A DNA stretch of 64,000 nt from Lepraria neglecta (lineage: Eukaryota > Ascomycota > Lecanoromycetes > Lecanorales > Stereocaulaceae), in contig CM065653.1 in assembly GCA_033220425.1 (NCBI GenBank), positions 1,240,001 through 1,304,000 on the forward strand, in the 5' to 3' direction. A model generated the notes under the pieces. It searched no databases, was not told the DNA's origin, and saw nothing but the letters and a program-made list of their open reading frames with translations. Both the position numbers and the translations under genes were made by a program. Positions 19,093 to 31,048 of this stretch are shown piece by piece. The number at the start of each line of letters is the position of its first letter. Position 1 is the stretch's first letter.

Positions 19093-20510
19093 ATGATGGC
19101 CAATTCATACGACGGCAACGAGGAGGGCAGGCATCACCAGCGGAAACCCACGATTCCGTTTGCTCGTACGACGAGACAGAAGCCTAGAAGGTTATACTGC
19201 TGCTCAGTCTACTCAATGATTATGCTGATGAGCGATGAAGATGGCCGCTTGCTCTGAGATTTATCAAGGGCGCTATACATCGTGCCATCATCGTGCCAGT
19301 GACAGTGCATGGCTTGTTCGCTGCGTTGATTGTGTTTCTTGACCTCCATCTGGATGGCAGTCTCGGCTTACCAGCAAGCATTGTACGCCAATTTCTTCCT
19401 AAATTACTCTCCTATCCAATGGCTGACATACAAACCCCAGATCCCCAGCCTCTCCATAGTCGTCGGTCTCATGCTGGTACCTTCCCCCCCCTTTCCCCTC
19501 CACTTCCACCAAATCCCCACCTAACCGCTCTTCCACTCAGGTCTTCCGCAACCAAACATCCTACAACCGTTTCTGGGACGGCCGCAACTACCTAACAGTA
19601 ATAATAACATCCGTCCGCAACCTCACCCGCTCCTTCCTCGCCTGCTCTCCCTCCCACCCCCAAACGAACGCCCGCACCAACCCCTCTCCCCCTTCCTCCT
19701 CTGGAGTTACCACCACCACCAAAATCGAAAGAGCAGACACCGAACGCACAATCCGTATCCTAATCGCAATTCTCTACGCAACCAAAAACCACCTCCGCGC
19801 AGACTGGGGCGCCGAAATAATCCCCGGCACCTCCATCTCCCCAAACACAGGCACGTCGACGCTGATACCTGAGTATGCGGAACTCTTGCCAAAAGGGTTG
19901 ACGGGACTGGATGATAAAGGCGTGGGATTACCGCTGCAATTGACGTTTTTCGTCGAGCAGTATATCAAGCGGTGTTTTGACCGGGGTGTATTTCATGGAC
20001 CGCAGGCGAGCCAGATGCAGGTGCAGTTGAATACGCTTACGGATGCTTATGGGCGGATGGAGACGATTAGGTTGACTAGTATTCCTGTTGCGCATCTGTA
20101 CGTGCCCCTCTTCTCCTACCTCCTTTCATCTCATTTCTTGAAGCATTATGAACCACTACTAAGGCCATCATAGGATCCACCAAAAACAAGTCCTCGCCCT
20201 CTTCGGCTGCGTGCTCCCTTTCGCTTTAGTGGACGACATGTTCTGGTGGGCCGTCCCCATCGTCATACTAGTGATGTTTACACTGTATGGCATCGACGGC
20301 ATTGGGAGTCAATTAGAGGATCCGTTTGGGTTTGAAAGGAATGATATTAGGATGGATGCGATTGTGGAGGATATACGGAGTGAAATTATGGTGTTGTTGG
20401 ATGAGTGGAGGAAGGTTGGGGAGGGTGGTGGGGAGATGTTCATACGGAAGCAGCCTTTGCCTATGGGAGCGAGGCAGAGAAATGGAATGGGAGTGGGGTT
20501 TGAGGACTGA
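19093..20510 (+). CDS. Bestrophin-like (UPF0187) membrane channel
   Basis: The model is join(19093..19190, 19241..19382, 19441..19476, 19541..20097, 20174..20510), 389 aa; all phases close. The first intron (GTTATA donor) is the least certain part. The product resembles fungal bestrophin family proteins, chloride-type channels of organelle or plasma membrane. Seen: an N-terminal helix with IIVPVTVHGLFAALIVFLDL, the hallmark LMLVFRNQTSYNRFWDGR spliced from exons 3 and 4, and ADTERTIRILIAILYATKNHLR. Also seen are the amphipathic segment with PLQLTFFVEQYIKRCFD, RMETIRLTSIPVAHLIHQKQ and the membrane pair LALFGCVLPFALVDDMFWW. The C-terminal GSQLEDPFGFERNDI is the family's final motif. The coding strand is strongly C-rich to about 19850 and G-rich after. 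Confidence 0.9.
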
Positions 20511-21046
20511 GGAGGGGATTGTTGTCGCTGTTGTTGCACAGGTCTTGGATACCCTGTACTATAGATCCCCAGAAACTGTAGAAAGCAAGCTCGATGAAAA
20601 AGAAAGGATTTGTGTAGAATGTCTGATTGACGTTTGTTGTGACGTGTCAATGAAGTCGAGAACGGACGTCTTGATTTTCGAGCTACTGCCTTCCTTCATC
20701 TCAGAAGCACCTATCCTACCACCACTGCCTCACACCGTTTCCATCACCTTACTAAGGCAAAAAGCATCATCTTCCAGCTTTATAACATATCCTCTATTGC
20801 CTATATAGAGAGTCCCACATACCACCACAGACGGGCTCGACCTTCCCATCATCTCCGCCAACTTGGTAAGCAATCCCAGCTCGCCATACGCACGCTTATG
20901 CTCCGGATCGAATTCCATTTCCTTTGAAAGGCCTGAGTGAGCAATTGTCATTAAGTAGTTCTCGAACTACATACTGACATGGGCTCTTACTCTCATAGGC
21001 TATCTTCTAACGCAATTTCCGACATGGCCAGAGGACTACTGGGGGC
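20511..21046. other. Intergenic, possible 3' exon
   Basis: A minus-strand frame at 20730-20951 begins with an intron-like acceptor (TCACTCAG then GCCTTTC) and contains a coherent stretch, HKRAYGELGLLTKLAEMMGR. It may be the last exon of a gene starting in the 21.0-21.4 kb ORF pair. I cannot fix the junctions. Confidence 0.25.
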
Positions 21047-21232
21047 TCAGCGTAATAGTGCGGCTTTGGCAGCAACCGGTCGCCCTTGGAAATCCAAGTT
21101 CTCCACCCTCATAGTGTCAGCTGTCATGTCCTCGGCTTTGCCGCGTTCCAGAAAATCGGCGGCTTTGCGCTCGTCTTCTGCCAGCTGGTTCGCGTTCTGT
21201 TGTACCAACTGTACTCGCTCTTCGTAGGTCAT
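21047..21232 (-). CDS. Short ORF B, possible second cistron
   Basis: A 61-codon frame begins MTYEERVQLVQQNANQLAED and is charged and helical. Its ATG lies 6 nt after the stop of ORF A (21239-21397), in another frame. It could be a separate small protein, the continuation of ORF A after an indel, or an exon of a larger gene. No family is recognised. Confidence 0.35.
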   Translation of the reverse strand: MTYEERVQLVQQNANQLAEDERKAADFLERGKAEDMTADTMRVENLDFQGRPVAAKAALLR

Positions 21233-21238
21233 AGGCGC

Positions 21239-21397
21239 TTAAGATTCCGGGAAGTGTAAGCCGGTGCTCAGCATCCATGTGGAGTTCGGAAAGCGAAACT
21301 GCTGGCCTGTAGGTACGAAATACGGCGTGTACTCGTTCGCAGCCGTCCTGAGCTGCCATGGTTCAAGCCGGAAGGCCGCCATGGTTTTTTGCGCCAT
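21239..21397 (-). CDS. Short ORF A, unknown small protein
   Basis: A 52-codon frame has ATG at 21397 and a second in-frame ATG at 21382. The product has an aromatic, Pro-rich middle (YTPYFVPTGQQFRFPNSTWM). It looks coding by composition but I do not recognise it. A start with Arg/Ala residues could be a mitochondrial presequence. See the finding on its spacing with ORF B. Confidence 0.35.
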   Translation of the reverse strand: MAQKTMAAFRLEPWQLRTAANEYTPYFVPTGQQFRFPNSTWMLSTGLHFPES

Positions 21398-21591
21398 GTT
21401 TTTTTGTCAATGAGATTTGTTTTGCCGGGTTGTCAAGAGGGTGGAGGTGTGGTGCCTGGAAGGGTTTGTCTGTTGTGTGGCACCATCATCGCTTGCCGGT
21501 GATGACCCCAACAAAGCGATCAAAGGAATCATCCCTCCCTGGACACAGTCTCACAGCACATGTCATTTAGGTCAAGGGCGATGGACCATGA

Positions 21592-22954
21592 TCAGGTTGA
21601 ATATTGTATCTCCAATCCAAATCCTCTGACCATGTTCTCCCCATTTTTAAGGTCGAGAGTCACACCGCAGCTATACAGTAATTCCTTGACGCGACCTTCC
21701 CAGAGCAAACCCAGGCTACCACGCTGATCTAGTCGAGCCTTGAGACATCCTGCCATGTCATCTAAATCATTGCTGCTCGCTGTTGATTTGTCAAGGATGG
21801 GTAGGCCCATCTTCCTTCTTGCCCAATCCAGATCCTGTGGTACGGGCTTCGAATTCCGTCGCCATAGCTCAGTTCCAACCTGCAGTTCGCTCTCGTACGA
21901 ATAAACATTGAAATCAAAGCGGGAACTTAGCGCTAGTAATGGCGATGCTAAAACGGAATAGGTACTACTCAGATTGCCCATGAGTGGATTCAAGGTCAGA
22001 GTCATGGTATAGGGGAAGCCGGTATGAGAGGGCAGAGTGGTGAAACGCAGGCCTGTTGAGACACCGCCAGACTTGTTAAGCAAGCCATAGTAGATCTCAC
22101 CGCCAGCAGAAAAACGACCATGCGGTTGAATATGAGCGGAAGCTGCAGCGATTGATGCCGCTTCATTTGCTGTAGAAATAGTAGGATCAGGTGAAGGCTC
22201 GAAAGGAGGGTGAGCGGGAGGAGGATCTGGTCCGAAGTTGTAAAGTCCCCGGACACCGAGCAAGGCGCTGTCAGTGCTGTAGATATATTCTGTGTTATGC
22301 TTTGCGGCATCATACTGAAGGTGGGCGAGAATCGTGCCGCCATTGGGCAGTCGTGAGTCGCTGACGCAGGATACCTTGAGCTGAGTCTTTGGGGTCAGAC
22401 GGCGGAGGTAGAGTGCTTCGAGAGTGGAGCGCGGAAGGAAGAGGCGGCCGTAGAGCAAAGCTTCTGTACGAGGGACAAACTTAGCAATTGAACAGGACAG
22501 ATACACTCCAAAGCTGGAACTGACCTCTTCGATCTACTCTTTTTCCTTGATGCCATATCTCCCACCACCAAGGCTCGTCAGGCCGACGTAGATCTTGCAA
22601 TTGTCGATAACCAGGCACAAGGCGATGAAGATCAATGGCACTGCTGTTCGATGCCAGGGTATTAAGAGGCAAGGAAGAGTAGAGGTACGAGAGGGAGCCG
22701 TCTACAAGGCCGACGCTGCTCAGGGTATATGAAGTTGCGAAATTGGGAGACGAGAGGGAGGAGACGTGGAAGCGGAGGCCATTGGGTGTTTGGAAATCAA
22801 GCAGATCTGCTAAATTTTTAGCATAGCACGTGAACCTGGTATGGATCACGGCAGTACTTCTAGATGTGGCCGTCAATGTGCCGTAAGAGTTGTCCCGGTC
22901 CCAGTGGGATGCTTCGTAGAAGGCATGCTGGACATAGTCCATGAACCCATGCAT
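21592..22954 (-). CDS. MDM10: Mitochondrial distribution and morphology protein 10
   Basis: The model is complement(join(21592..22463, 22525..22809, 22858..22954)), 417 aa. The 48-nt first intron is itself in frame and stop-free, so a naive frame reads through it; family alignment (NSY..ATA then [13 protein letters not shown]) argues it is spliced. The second intron is GTCAGT..TACAG. Mdm10 is a 19-strand mitochondrial outer-membrane beta-barrel. It anchors the ERMES tether (with Mmm1, Mdm12 and Mdm34) and helps the SAM complex release Tom40. Seen: the start [40 protein letters not shown], the [16 protein letters not shown] signature, [19 protein letters not shown], the [20 protein letters not shown] strand pair and a final beta-signal-like GFGLEIQYS. 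Confidence 0.96.
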
Positions 22955-23439
22955 TTTGGGTCAAACTTCTAAGGCTTCCGTAAGATCATTGTGACCTTAC
23001 CACCGCAGGAGAGACCTATCATGACTTCTCTCTCAACTCGAGTAGTTGTGCAGTGGAGCAAGCTTCATCTGGAGAAAGGGTGATTTACTTTAGGGCTTTT
23101 ACCCTTAGCGCCCCGTACTGTTCCAGGCTTGTCTCCTTAGTGCAGATACCCCCCTGTCTAGCGGGGACTTTTAGTGGCCTGAGGCCAGCCCCGCCAGGGG
23201 GTCTGCTCCGAAAAACCCCTGTTTCCCGTATTTTTGCTTCGTGTTGCCAAGGCCACCACCAAAAATCGAGCCACTAGTGCGAAATATATGTATCATTGCT
23301 GATGCCTGTGATAGAAAAAATATATGAAGATGGTTCATATCCAACCCCTAAGCCTGGGTGATGAACTGTCACCGCTTTCACATTGTAGTATCCTGGAGCT
23401 GTATCCTCCAGCGGCTCTACTTAGTTCATGCTTCAGCCA
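22955..23439. other. Intergenic, no gene seen
   Basis: This is the promoter side of MDM10, then C/G-rich text at 23090-23270 without coding support. Confidence 0.4.
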
Positions 23440-24013
23440 TTAAGTATATATACTTGCACTCGCCGCTCCTTCGTCGTCACTACCGTTATCCTCCCCTTCC
23501 TCTTCTGCCTTTCCTTTTCCCTTCCCCTTCGTATTCTCCTCCGCCTTCTTTGCTTTCTTCGTAGCTTTATCTTTAACGTTCCTTTCTAACTCCTGTATAG
23601 TACGTGCTTTCACCTTCCGCGAACCCCGAGGTGGGCAGAAAGGTACCCTATATACAGCCATTTCCTGCTTATTCGAGACGTCTGGGCTACTAGGCACCGA
23701 CTCTAGACATTCGGAATCGATATCTGGCTCGCTTTGCGATGGAGTGATATCTATATCCTACGCCGGACCCTCTGGGGTACCGAATCGTACCGCCTGCCTT
23801 TGTGCTTCTAACTCTTCAAGACGGGTGCTATAGAAGCTTCTCGGAGGTTAAGATAAGGGTAAAGAACTGAGAGGGGTAGAGGAGATTAAGTCGTCCGTTA
23901 TTATCATAAAGTGGTATGAGGGTAGTCTGTATATCTTGGAGGAATCTGTACAGAAGCTTAGCAGGCAATAATAGATAGTTATAGAGCCGCGACAAATTAA
24001 AAAACCATACCAC
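23440..24013 (-). pseudogene. Decayed mobile-element or repeat ORF fragment
   Basis: Read on the minus strand, a frame runs from 24013 through a TATAG stop. It resumes as a Leu/Glu/Gln-rich segment (RLEELEAQRQAVRFGTPEGP), is broken by a TAG, and ends with a Lys/Glu-rich tail (KVKARTIQELERNVKDK). The basic, charged C-terminus and AT-rich surroundings fit the tail of a fungal transposon protein, but no catalytic motif is visible, so the family is unknown. In-frame TAGs are what CpA to TpA mutation (RIP) would give. The stretch from 24014 to 24625 shows nothing I can support. Confidence 0.4.
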
Positions 24014-24625
24014 TGCATAGCCTAATGCCGATTACACGTCCCCGATATATGTTTGGGGGTATATATACAAATGTTTGGATGAGATAAAATGAAAATGGTT
24101 AATGGTGACGCGAAGCTCAGAAATCAAAAATACACGGTTACTGGCACAGGCGTGCTACTCAAAGCGTGCGCGCAACGATCTAAACCGCTTTGAGCTTGGT
24201 TCCGCGCTAACTTGTTAGCCTGGAACTAGCAAAGGCTCAGAGGCAATTCCAGGCAATGGATACTCATCCTCGCGGGTGAAGTTCCAATTAGGCTTTAAAC
24301 CAGGACAACTCCCCAAGGAGGGCAGCTACAAACTTGGCTTGCGGATTATAGTTGGTAAGAAGTTCGAGATCTGAAACTTTATAGGCAAGAGTTATTTATC
24401 AAATGTTCTCATTGAGGAGATACAGCGGTGTTTAAAATCTGGGGGGGTGCCATCTTGTTTTTCACCAGCGAGTCATCGTCCTCCACGCCTTGTCCCGTTG
24501 ACTGTCCTGAGCTTTCTCTAATTCTAACAGCGTGCCGAGATATAGCATTTACATCACCAACGCTCTCACTGCTGGAATACTTCTAGCACGTAAATACAGA
24601 TCTCAGTTCCTGTACAAAAGCTGAC

Positions 24626-25940
24626 ATGAATTCAATTACTCCTAAGCTCGACAAGCTTCCTATCGAAGTTCTACTCAGGATCATTTCATTGGGGCCCTGC
24701 GAGGCTGCCTTGATCTTATTAAGAGTTAACAGGACTCTCCACCGAGCATGCAATGACAGCCTTGTTTTCAAGTCGATTATAAATAACCGCGACAGTAACG
24801 GAGTTCCAAATTGGCATTGTACCCCCTTATCGATTGAGTCTCCAACATCCACATGGGCCCGCTACGCTCTCGCAGATTCCAAAGCAGCAAAATGGTCAAC
24901 CGAGACGTATCTGTCTATGACCCGGATACCCAATTTTGTATCCGATAGGTTTGTAAGCTGGGCACCACAGCTAATGGCTTCACACCGTAAGACCTATAAG
25001 AAAAGTAAATTTCAATCCAAATGGACTGATCATCCTAGATCCCTTAATCGACTCCGCAAGCGCCTCGAGTCTTCTCTACAGTCTTGCCACGGATAAATGG
25101 AGCTCGCTTGACGACAAGCATGCTGTAGTCTTTTGTATCACGGCGACAATTCTATCAGCCAAACTTATCGACGATCAAGAGCTGATGCGACCTAGACCCA
25201 ACAAAGATTGGCAAAACACCCGGAGTAAGCTAGCGGAATCTTTGAAGACTCCGCTCTACGAGTTTGAAGACGCTCTTCAGATGTCCAACAGCAGCCCTGG
25301 AGAATGGACACGGGAGCTCATCCAAGCAATCCTGGCCATTGGGACCTTAGCTCTTCTACTCCGTGATATCCTAGACCCGGAAAGTTTCACACGCCCATGG
25401 CCGTTACCGCTAAATAGTATTGATTCCTTTGCAGCATCGCTGGAAATGCCAACACCCGCTGCTCAGAAGATGCCATTCCTTACAATGATGGACCTACCCT
25501 TACCCTTTGCTGTAGATGCCTCTGAAAAGTTCGCATCATGCCATCTCCCCCGAATGACATCCAAAGAATTCTTCGAGGATGGAGAATGGGTTGGCTATTA
25601 CTCCTATGGTACTGGGCTGTGGATGCGTTTTGATCCGCCAATGCGCGGTATTCGGTTCGTGGCGACTCCATTTAGAACTGGCAACCTCGAGACCAGGCTA
25701 AAGCTCCATACGATCGGGGCGGATAATCCTGCGACGGATAATGTGGGCCCTTTTGAAATGGACGGCCAAGTTTCGCAAGAGACTGGGAAACTGACGTTGA
25801 CGAAGCGGTACAGTGCCGGTTTTGTGTGGAATTGGCACTGCTTCGTGACTCCGTTTGGTATTGTGGGTACTTGGGGAGGGAGCGGCGTGCGTAGGGTGGG
25901 CGGTTGGGTTTGGTTGTGGAAGGCGAGCTGGTCTAGTTAA
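24626..25940 (+). CDS. F-box-type protein, unknown substrate
   Basis: The model is join(24626..24986, 25039..25940), 420 aa, with intron GTAAGA..CCTAG. The N-terminus carries an F-box-like helix set at residues about 8-45 (LDKLPIEVLLRIISL, then LLRVNRTLHRACND). F-box proteins present substrates to SCF (Skp1-cullin-F-box) ubiquitin ligases. The central part is helical. The C-terminal about 150 residues are beta-rich with Trp/Gly motifs (WVGYYSYGTGLWMRFDPPM and a GIVGTWGG end), reminiscent of a small barrel used for substrate binding. No specific orthologue is recognised. Confidence 0.7.
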
Positions 25941-26139
25941 CGCTGGGTTGAATCATCTAGGGTAGATTGTTGTTGTGTTTTGCATTGGCTATAGATGTAT
26001 CTCGAGCGTTGTCACGCGAGTGACCATCGTGTCAACGGACCTAGGCAATGAGTTTCCCACAAAGTGCAAACACACCTTTCTACACAACAACCGCGCATAC
26101 CACAACCACCAGCTCTATCCCTCCAAATGCACCTCACGT

Positions 26140-27940
26140 CTACATTCCCAACTTGAATCCCCCAGGCACAAGCCTCTGAAACACTCCCTCCGGATCATAC
26201 CTCCTACTCACCTCCCTCAATAACTCCACATTCTCCCGCCCATATCCCTCAATGACCGGCTGCGTCGGGTACGCATAGCCCATATACACCGAGCGCTGGA
26301 ACTGCCCCACAGACTTCGTATAAGCGTTTACACGATCGATATACCGCGCAGTCGCTGCATTGATAACCCCTTCGTCTTCCGGCTCCCAGAATTGGGATGC
26401 GAAATTCGTCCCTGGGACACCCATATAAGTCCTGCTTATCTTATCGAACGAAGGTTGCAGAGCTATTACTCACAGACGATGTTTTCAGACGCATTGAGGC
26501 CCAGCATATTACCACCCGTAGCTGCAGATTTACTAGTTATAGACCTCGGTATAGGTTGAAATACATTACTGAATGTATAGTTCTTCCCTTTTGTGGGCAG
26601 ATCGGTAAAGACTTCTTGCATGATAGCGTTGGCTTTGGCGAGTGTGGTGGCGTTGTTTGAGAATGATAAATGTGCCCAGACGTAATTGCCTTTGGGTACA
26701 TCTAGAACGTCTCCTTGTCAGACAGGCGACTACCTAAATCATAAGCCGAGAGATCGGGGGAACCTACTGCCAGCTTCGGTACTCAAATTAGACAAATTGG
26801 TAAAACGCAAGTCATTCGCAAGCTGAGGCTTCACATCCTGAATTCCATTGAAAATCGGCGGATAGGCGACGGGTTTGGTGTACGCTAAGATGGCAGCAAG
26901 GGCGGTCTGCCCGCTAGAGTTGAATACGTAGATACTTTCAAAGGCTGCATAGTCGTCTGTTCCCATACCGGAAGCAGAATTAAAATTCTGAACAGCCTGT
27001 AGTTGGCCGGCCGTAGCATTATTGGGAAAGACCTGTGGATCGAATCAGATGCAATTTCTAAGCAGAAGGTTAGACAGAAAACCTACCAAAAATCCTCCCC
27101 AGAACTCTCCTTGCTCGAAAGTCTTGTAATCAAAGCGTGTCACCACGCCAAAATTGTTACCGCCTCCCTTAAGCGCTTTGTAGAGATCCGAGTAATGCGT
27201 TTCGTTGGCGTTGACGATTTTTCCTGAAGCGAGCACGATTTCGAAGTTGACGACGTTATCGCACACGAAGCCATATCTCGAAGCGAACCAAGAATTGCCG
27301 CCTTCAATTAGAAATCAGTAGTATTTCGAGTGGGGAAATTGGGCAAACTTTACCTCCAACAGTAAGACCAGCAATCCCCACAGTGTCAGCGCGGCCACCA
27401 ACGACGGCAAGATTCATAGGGTCAAGCTTGTTGTAAATGTCTTTCCAAAGACACCCAGGACCTGCAGAAGTGACCTTGCGGTCCTGTGATACAGCAATTT
27501 CTATCATGGCAGTGAGGTCGATCGTCACGCCATTAGCAATGTTGGCGGATCCTGCCCAGAACATATGACCGCCGCCGCGGATTGCGAATTGGCAGTTGAG
27601 ATTCGCGAGCTCAGTGACTGCAGTGGCGACATCATGTGTATCTGTTGGAGTAATTCTACAGGCTGGGATGACGTTCTGCTCAGCGATGGCCCAATATCCG
27701 GATATGCCATTCTGTTCATTGATGAAGACTGAGGAGCCTGGGAAAGAGACTTTTGGGCCGAGCTTTGCTTCCAATTGAGCGCACTGTTATGGGATATTAG
27801 CGGTGCTAGGAGATGAATGTTTGAAACCTGCGACGCACACATTTCGGATTTGTACTGATCGACTGTGTCGATGAAACATTGTATACTTGAGTCGCGAGGA
27901 CTGATGCTATGAAACAGGATACGGCAAGGCTGAGCGACAT
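26140..27940 (-). CDS. Secreted FAD-linked oxidase (BBE/PCMH family)
   Basis: The model is complement(join(26140..26411, 26474..26713, 26768..27032, 27087..27301, 27354..27783, 27839..27940)), 507 aa; all five intron phases close. The least certain junctions are the GTGCGT donor of exon 1 and the acceptors at 26713 and 26411. A signal peptide (MSLSLAVSCFIASVLAT) leads the protein. The FAD-binding PCMH domain shows RGGGHMFWAG, whose His is the usual covalent FAD site, then GRADTVGIAG, GGGNSWFASRYGFVCDN and GGGNNFGVVTRFD. The position where bicovalent members carry Cys appears to be Ala, so single attachment is expected. The berberine-bridge C-terminal domain ends in YDPEGVFQRLVPGGFKL. Such enzymes oxidise sugars or act in secondary metabolism; the substrate cannot be told. 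Confidence 0.85.
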
Positions 27941-28757
27941 GACAAACGACATGAAAATTCACAGGCAGAGTAATCTCGAAAATAAATAAGGGACTCAACA
28001 AAATGGATTCTGAGAGAGCTGGGGAAGACGATCCTTTTTATAGGAAATAGTGTCAATGTCATAGGAGCAATTGAAAGATCACCCAGACGGTGACGAGTTG
28101 GCGTACTACAAGGGTCTCGGAACAGACTCATATTGGGATAGTGTTGCGAGGTCTCTTGATCATCTTTCTGTGTTTATGGACAGGTGTAGAAGGATTCCAG
28201 GGTGCTGTTTTATAAGCGCATAGCCGACCCAATATTGAGCTCTCCAGAACCAACCATTGGGGGTGAATATGCATGCTCGCAAGGCCACCCCATTTTTGGA
28301 AGTTGCAGTAATATCTAGCGTTGTTGATACTTGCATTTCAGATTTTCCGTCTTGTAGGTTTTGAATTGTTGTTAACGGAATTAAGCTCTCTTACTAGAAG
28401 ATAGTTCCATAACACTGCCACTGGCAACGTCCTACGGCAACCGAACGATCTCACTCATACGTAGTGTCACTGTGGTCCAACATATATTCTTTAAGCCTAT
28501 ATACTCTGGACTGATATTCCTGTTCACAAGAGATGAAATTATAAGCATAGCATATGCCAACCCATCAGCTCATGCAACCACATTACACCTTACATCCCCA
28601 CGATTTCTCATTACAAACCCGTATTTCCCACCTGAAACCCCCCCCCAACAATTACTATTAGTCACAGTATTCTGCAGGCCGCTACCAACAGGTCCTACCA
28701 CCACACCAATAACCGGGTGTCCAGGCATGCACGTCGGGTCCGTAACACCCAAGCAAC

Positions 28758-30250
28758 TAGCGCCCTTGACCACCAAAAGGAGGGAAGAAGGCCGCTGCGC
28801 CACAGGGCGGGGTTTTGGTGCTGAGCAGGCAAGCGACGCAGTAGTCGTAAGGGTTCAAACCTGGTAATTGTATCTGGGGGTTGTTGCCAGAGAATTCTAG
28901 GCCGTTGATGTATTGGCCGTTGACTGTGGAGACTAGATTGTTAGATGCGCAGGCGGCGTAGAATGATGCTATTTGATGCAGTGTTAGCTGGTGGATAGTG
29001 GTAAGGGAAGGGTGGAAGAGGCTTACCCTCTTGGAGCGTTGATGCGATGGTGGCTGTTGTCAAGGTTACGGCGATCGCGGTGCCAAATGTAGAGGTTGCT
29101 GTGGAGTCTTGGATCAGCAATGTCTATGGTATAGAAGAGGGTGAAAAGTACTTGTTGTAACGGATGTGGTATCTACAGTGACGGTCGTGCTCGCATCGAC
29201 GGCCTAGAGTGTTATGGTATTAGCAAGAGCTTGACGAAGGTTGGGGCGAGGTCTTCTAGGCATGTGCGCCCCACTGACCATCGTCGTGACTGTAACTGTT
29301 GTGTCGATTGTAGAGGTCGAGGTGGCTGTGCTCGCTGCTATGATTGAAAAAGTCAGCACATTGAGAGCTATCGAGAAAGAGGTTCTCAAGCTTACTCGCG
29401 GTCACTGTTTGTGTGGTCTTAGCATTGTAGGTAGTTGTGATGGTCTTGATGATTTCAACCTGTACAACGTAATACACATGCTGAGGATAGACTGGTGGCG
29501 AGAAAGTTGGCCTGCCATCCGGTCCTCTGGTGCAGCGGCTCGCGCCTTGGTTGGAACGCTTCTCCTCTTGTTTGGCTGGAAGTGCTGCACGGCGCGAGGC
29601 TCTGATTGTCTCTAAGTCCCGATTTCGCATAGGTATTTCGGTTCTAGCAGGAATGAACCCTACGTGGAGCGTTGTCATTAGCTGCCTCTTAACGCATGAA
29701 AATCCCTTCTTACCTGGAGAAGTTGGGACAGTTATTGTGCCTGGACGGTTGTGGTAGTATCGACCTAAAAGGTCATTTTATCTGTGGTTGTAGTACTCTC
29801 TACGTCTAAAACAGAATGAGATTAGCAAAGTGCATTGATTCTGAAAAAGCGCATAAGAATATATGTGACGTACCTGTTGATACACTCGTGACGACGGTAG
29901 TGGTAAAAACATCGGACATTTGTGGCAGGGTTGTGGTAGTCGTATCAGTTGAAGTCGTGGAGGCAAACGCCGTTGACTGAGCTGGCTGTAAAACGAGATT
30001 TAGTGGGCGATATCAATTTGAAAATAGCAACGCGACGTAGACATACTGTTATGGTCTTTTGGGGTGTAAGAATAGTCCTGACTGTGGCGTATTTGTTAAA
30101 GGTCAATCTGTAGGTATCTGAAGGTACCGATTGCTTCGAGGTCCTTCCTAGAGATATGCTACATTGTTGAACTGAGGATGTGGAGTCGCCAAGTGCCAGA
30201 GACGAGAAGGCTAGGATCCTATAAACGACGCCCAGTATTGGAGTCTGCAT
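28758..30250 (-). CDS. Thr/Ser-rich secreted protein with Cys-rich C-terminus; probable terminal frameshift
   Basis: I reconstruct eight exons on the minus strand: 30250-30047, 29985-29874, 29764-29714, 29659-29396, 29337-29279, 29203-29152, 29098-29027 and 28969-28758. All have GT..AG borders and closing phases, giving 341 codons. The N-terminus is hydrophobic and signal-like. The centre is rich in TTT/VTV repeats (TTTTTLPQ, TSTSTIDTTVTVTT), typical of O-glycosylated wall or secreted proteins. The last exon has a Cys-containing module (ASFYAACASNNLVSTVNGQ, PYDYCVAC) and then stops. A different frame over 28570-28803 stays open and carries what looks like the expected remainder (GASCLGVTDPTCMPG, GPVGSGLQNTVTNSNC). 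A single-base slip near 28790-28830, in an A/C-run, would join them. Confidence 0.5.
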
Positions 30251-31048
30251 CTTGATTAAGTGGATAGTGCCTTCTTCTAAACTGCACTGAAGGCTAACGA
30301 TGGCGAATGTTCTAAGTCAATCAAGGGTAGACGTTGCAAAGAGAATAAGAAGTAAGTAAGTGGTCAACGAATAAGGAGATAGGTATGTCGCGATTCAATT
30401 AGACAAGAAGGACACAGCTCATTTCTGGTATCTTATACAAGAGTCTGGCTCGCAAAAATAAATATTCTGCATGGCTTCCTGAACTTCGAAGCACCCATCT
30501 ATACTCAACGGCAACACGGCATTAAAAGGATACGGGCAGACATCATGAACCTCTCTAGGCTGATCACTGGCCATGTCTCTGGGAGGCCGGAGCTTTATAA
30601 ACACGAGTTTCAGAACCTTCTAGGCAGACCAGCGCAGACTGACGGTGGCAGAAACTTCCAGCTTGAACCCAGCTTCGTGGGTAGTCTATGACTAGACTAG
30701 TGCTTGCAGCGAGAATCAGTGGGAGTCTCGGGAGTTTTGGCTAGATACGATGGTGAGCAAGCCATACAGGACCAGTTGAAAGCTGAAAGAGCTCTTGATA
30801 AAGCCGGTCTGTAATAGTGCGTTCAATATATTGAGATTAGGGTTAAGGAAATGGCGCAGAAAGAGTAAGCATTGTATGTGCAACGGTGCGAGGCTATGTA
30901 GAGTTCTAAACATGTCGGGCTGCCCTTTTGCTAGACTCTTGGCACCCACTCAGCCTTTATCAAAAAAGTTTCTCCCTCGAAGCCCGCAAACCTCCACCAC
31001 ACACTCCCCTCCACCAAACCTCCCTCATACCCCAACGTCACTTCCACG
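30251..31048. other. Intergenic, no gene seen
   Basis: This is a promoter region between the divergent Thr-rich gene and MRT4. It becomes C-rich immediately before the MRT4 ATG. Frames at 30716-30949 and 30795-31115 are unsupported. Confidence 0.45.
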
